Source: an uncultured Planctomycetales bacterium
GTDB taxonomy: Bacteria; Planctomycetota; Planctomycetia; Isosphaerales; Isosphaeraceae
DNA: 64,000 nt
Assembly: GCA_903926465.1 (NCBI GenBank)
Contig: CAIYJE010000079.1
Location: forward strand, 1-64,000
Direction: 5' to 3'
Made by a program: the position numbers and the translations under genes. The notes beneath the pieces were generated by a model. It was not told the origin of the DNA and made no database searches. It was given only the letters and a program-made list of their open reading frames with translations. Positions within the stretch are counted from its first letter, which is position 1. The number at the start of each line of letters is the position of its first letter. Shown in pieces: positions 62,177 through 64,000 of this stretch.

Positions 62177-63094
62177 TCAGCCAAGTGAGGCCAGGAACGG
62201 CAAAAGCGGTCGAAGCAGCAGTTCGGTCTGGGTGCTGTGAATGTTGTGTCCGGTACGTGGCAACTTCACCAGCAAGCAATCGTCGATATCGGCCGCGAGT
62301 TCCTGGGCGTAACTATCTGGCAGCGCACCACCGCATTCTGAATCTGCCTGAAGCAGTAACGTTGGGCAATCGATCTTCCCGAGCGTGGCCGCAACGTCAT
62401 ACCCTTCCAGCCAGCGCTTCTCAAGAATCAAGGGAAGGATGGTAGGATCAAGCTGGCGCAAACAGGAGGCCGTGTAACGAAGGCTGGCCAGATCTCTGAA
62501 TGAGCCCAGCGGCACCTTTTCCTCTTTACCAGGCACCGTGACCAAGGCTCGCGCCAGCCTGCGTGCCACCTCGCTTGCCGGCAGATCCGAGCCGATCAGC
62601 GGCAAGTAGGCGTGGAAGGTATCCGGAAACGCAGTTTCCGAAATCCGCGAACCGGTCATTTCAAAGGTTGGATCTTCCAGCACCAGACCACGAACGAGGT
62701 CTGGTCGCCTGGCCGCCACTCCACACGCCACCATGGCGCCTAGCGAATGCCCGAACAAGACTACCGGCACGCCAAGGGTCGAGACGTACTCCACCGCATC
62801 CGCCACAAAGTCTATGACCCGGTAAAACCCTGGCACCCAGCCAGACTTGCCATGCCCACGCTGATCCAGCGCATGAATGTGCCATTGGCCAGCAAGGTAA
62901 GGGCGAAGCACCAGCCAATCATCCCAGCGGCGGGTAACCCCATGGAACAGGATCAAGGGTGGGCCCTGTTCGGAACCCACGGCTACATTCAGAGTCAGGT
63001 CTTTCAGCGCAGCAAGCCGTTCGATCACGCCTGGGATCCTTATTCGGGCAGTTTTCACGATCGAAGCAACCGATGGTCGTGATCCATCATCCAT
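62177..63094 (-). CDS. Alpha/beta hydrolase
   Basis: A 305-residue alpha/beta-fold hydrolase. Oxyanion motif LILFHGVTRRWDDW, DQRGHGKSGW, nucleophile elbow VVLFGHSLGAMVA, acid strand CPTLLLQADSECGG and histidine in LPRTGHNIHSTQ. It lies 86 bases upstream of the amidohydrolase on the same strand, and both could process related small molecules. The ATG at 63094 starts just before the domain but has no clear ribosome binding site. Confidence 0.85.
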   Translation of the reverse strand: MDDGSRPSVASIVKTARIRIPGVIERLAALKDLTLNVAVGSEQGPPLILFHGVTRRWDDWLVLRPYLAGQWHIHALDQRGHGKSGWVPGFYRVIDFVADAVEYVSTLGVPVVLFGHSLGAMVACGVAARRPDLVRGLVLEDPTFEMTGSRISETAFPDTFHAYLPLIGSDLPASEVARRLARALVTVPGKEEKVPLGSFRDLASLRYTASCLRQLDPTILPLILEKRWLEGYDVAATLGKIDCPTLLLQADSECGGALPDSYAQELAADIDDCLLVKLPRTGHNIHSTQTELLLRPLLPFLASLG

Positions 63095-63410
63095 GGCCGG
63101 TTTAGACTTTAGCCTATAGGACACCAGAGCCGGAGTCACCCCCCCTATGCCCATAAAGTCAACCCGCGCCTGAACGCAATCTGCCGCCCAGACGATCTGT
63201 ATCGGTGGTCTGGGTCACACCCAGGACCGGATTTCTTGACACCCAAAGGGGACAGTGCGACGATATCCTTAGAAAAAGACACATTTCTTCGGAAGCCACG
63301 TTTCTTTGCTGTCGTCACCAATCGGACTTGATGCGGGTCGGCTCTGGACCTGAACGGAAACCGGGCCAATCCACGAATCTCAAGCGGTTGAACCCCCAGG
63401 AGCCGGTCTC
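63095..63410. other. Divergent intergenic region
   Basis: About 316 bases between the alpha/beta hydrolase and the tusA-like gene. It should contain both promoters. No gene, repeat or hairpin recognised. Confidence 0.5.
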
Positions 63411-63638
63411 TTGAACCACACCGAGCTTGACTGTCGCGGACTCAGTTGCCCGATGCCGATTGTGAAAATCTCAAGAGCGATGAAGGACCTTGCGCCAGGC
63501 GACACCCTGACCGTGCAAGCTTCTGATCCTTCGTTTCAATCTGACATCGAGGCCTGGGTCAAGAAGATGGACCAAACCCTCCAATCTATCGAGGAAACCG
63601 GCGACGTTCAGACGGCTATCCTCGTGAAAAAAGGCTGA
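63411..63638 (+). CDS. TusA-family sulfur carrier protein
   Basis: A 75-residue sulfurtransferase of the TusA/SirA/YedF family. The hallmark is LDCRGLSCPMPIVKISRAM, with the C-P-x-P cysteine that carries persulfide sulfur, followed by the typical ACT-like fold (APGDTLTVQASDP, SDIEAWVKK). The start is TTG, with AGGAG eight bases upstream and no ATG available. It lies one base before the DsrE-like gene, so the pair forms an operon for sulfur relay (sulfur oxidation, thiolation or cofactor synthesis). Confidence 0.9.
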   Translation: MNHTELDCRGLSCPMPIVKISRAMKDLAPGDTLTVQASDPSFQSDIEAWVKKMDQTLQSIEETGDVQTAILVKKG

Positions 63639-63639
63639 C

Positions 63640-64000
63640 ATGGATACCGTCACTCTCTCCAAGGCAGACCTGGAAGCCCTGGTTCAGAAGCTTGTGGATC
63701 AACGGGTCAACGAGCGTCTGAACGACATGCAGTCTTCCCTTGAACACCTCAAGGGGCAGGTGACCCACGGCGGCGGCAATGTTCCAGAGGACCGGGCCAC
63801 GCTTGTGGTGTTCAGCGGTGAAATGGACACCCTCTTTGCGGCTTGCACCATTGCAGTGGGGGCAGCCTCGATGGGGATGAAAGTCTCGATGTTCTTCACG
63901 TTCTGGGGCCTGAACGCCCTGAAGCGATGCCGAAAGCTCAAAGGGAAGTCTCTGGGCGGAAAAATGGTGGCACTCATGATGCCGTCTGGACCGGCCACCG
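63640..64000 (+). CDS. DsrE/DsrF/DrsH-like family protein (partial, 3' end beyond window)
   Basis: The first 120 residues are present. A coiled N-terminal lead (LSKADLEALVQKLVDQRVNERL) is followed by the DsrE-type domain: ATLVVFSGEMDTLFAACTIAVGAASMGMKVSMFFTFWGLNALKR. This matches the DsrE2 group that occurs beside TusA and acts in sulfur trafficking, often at the membrane. The reading frame is open to the window edge. Confidence 0.85.
   Translation, partial: MDTVTLSKADLEALVQKLVDQRVNERLNDMQSSLEHLKGQVTHGGGNVPEDRATLVVFSGEMDTLFAACTIAVGAASMGMKVSMFFTFWGLNALKRCRKLKGKSLGGKMVALMMPSGPAT

Noticed and set aside
1-64000. tRNA or rRNA genes
   Set aside because: No T-loop GGTTCRAATCC-type sequence with matching acceptor stem, and no rRNA-like conserved stretch, was found on reading both strands by eye.

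Overview
The window reads as a stretch of Planctomycetota chromosome. The evidence is the paired DUF1549/DUF1553 and DUF1501 genes (two separate sets), Tat-type oxidoreductases of the Gfo/Idh/MocA family, a tandem DUF1254/DUF1214 protein, the C-terminal TPR module common in planctomycete proteins, H4MPT/methanofuran-type C1 genes in a bacterium, and dispersed intergenic repeats around GAGCGCAAGCGACC-like and AAGCCCGAAGCGC-like cores. No phage, integrase, transposase, rRNA or tRNA gene was seen. I cannot name the genus from sequence alone.

Layout. 1-14.3 kb: an MFS transporter, about 1 kb of repeat-bearing non-coding DNA, a minus-strand group (coiled-coil membrane protein, metallophosphoesterase, REC/PAS/GAF/REC protein), a cysteine hydrolase, glycine-cleavage gcvT-gcvH, a CNNM/CorC membrane protein, a YrdC-LMW-phosphatase fusion, a DUF493 protein and a lipoprotein. 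14.5-19 kb: a histidine phosphatase, then a C1 cluster. A HisA-like gene diverges from an overlapping trio of ATP-grasp ligase, COG1548-type and amino-acid-kinase-type genes, whose families match the later steps of methanofuran (methylofuran) biosynthesis. Together with glycine cleavage this points to active one-carbon metabolism. 19-29 kb: a degenerate M24 protein, the dxr-rseP pair with a clear terminator, two SEC-C/TPR-type proteins and hisI. 29-38 kb: an RSH-type HD hydrolase, an alpha/beta hydrolase, a large membrane-bound sigma-54 activator, a THUMP-like methyltransferase, dus, and a frameshifted DUF1016/YhcG nuclease gene.

38-53 kb holds two operons of the planctomycete cytochrome-like type. 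The first is PSCyt1-DUF1549-DUF1553, DUF1501, metallopeptidase and a dimethylformamidase-like iron enzyme. The second is DUF1549-DUF1553, DUF1501 and WD40. A secreted double DUF1254/DUF1214 protein lies between them. 52.8-54.5 kb carries the most unusual gene: an exported protein whose N-terminal half is two tandem OAA-type (Oscillatoria agardhii agglutinin) mannose-lectin repeats, fused to a helical segment and the planctomycete TPR module. 55-64 kb: a Gfo/Idh oxidoreductase, a J-domain protein, a polytopic membrane protein, a lipoprotein, an amidohydrolase, an alpha/beta hydrolase, and the start of a TusA/DsrE sulfur-carrier operon that runs off the window.

Start codons were re-chosen where a Shine-Dalgarno sequence or family N-terminus favoured a site inside the longest open frame. 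No database search was possible, so all family names rest on motif recognition.
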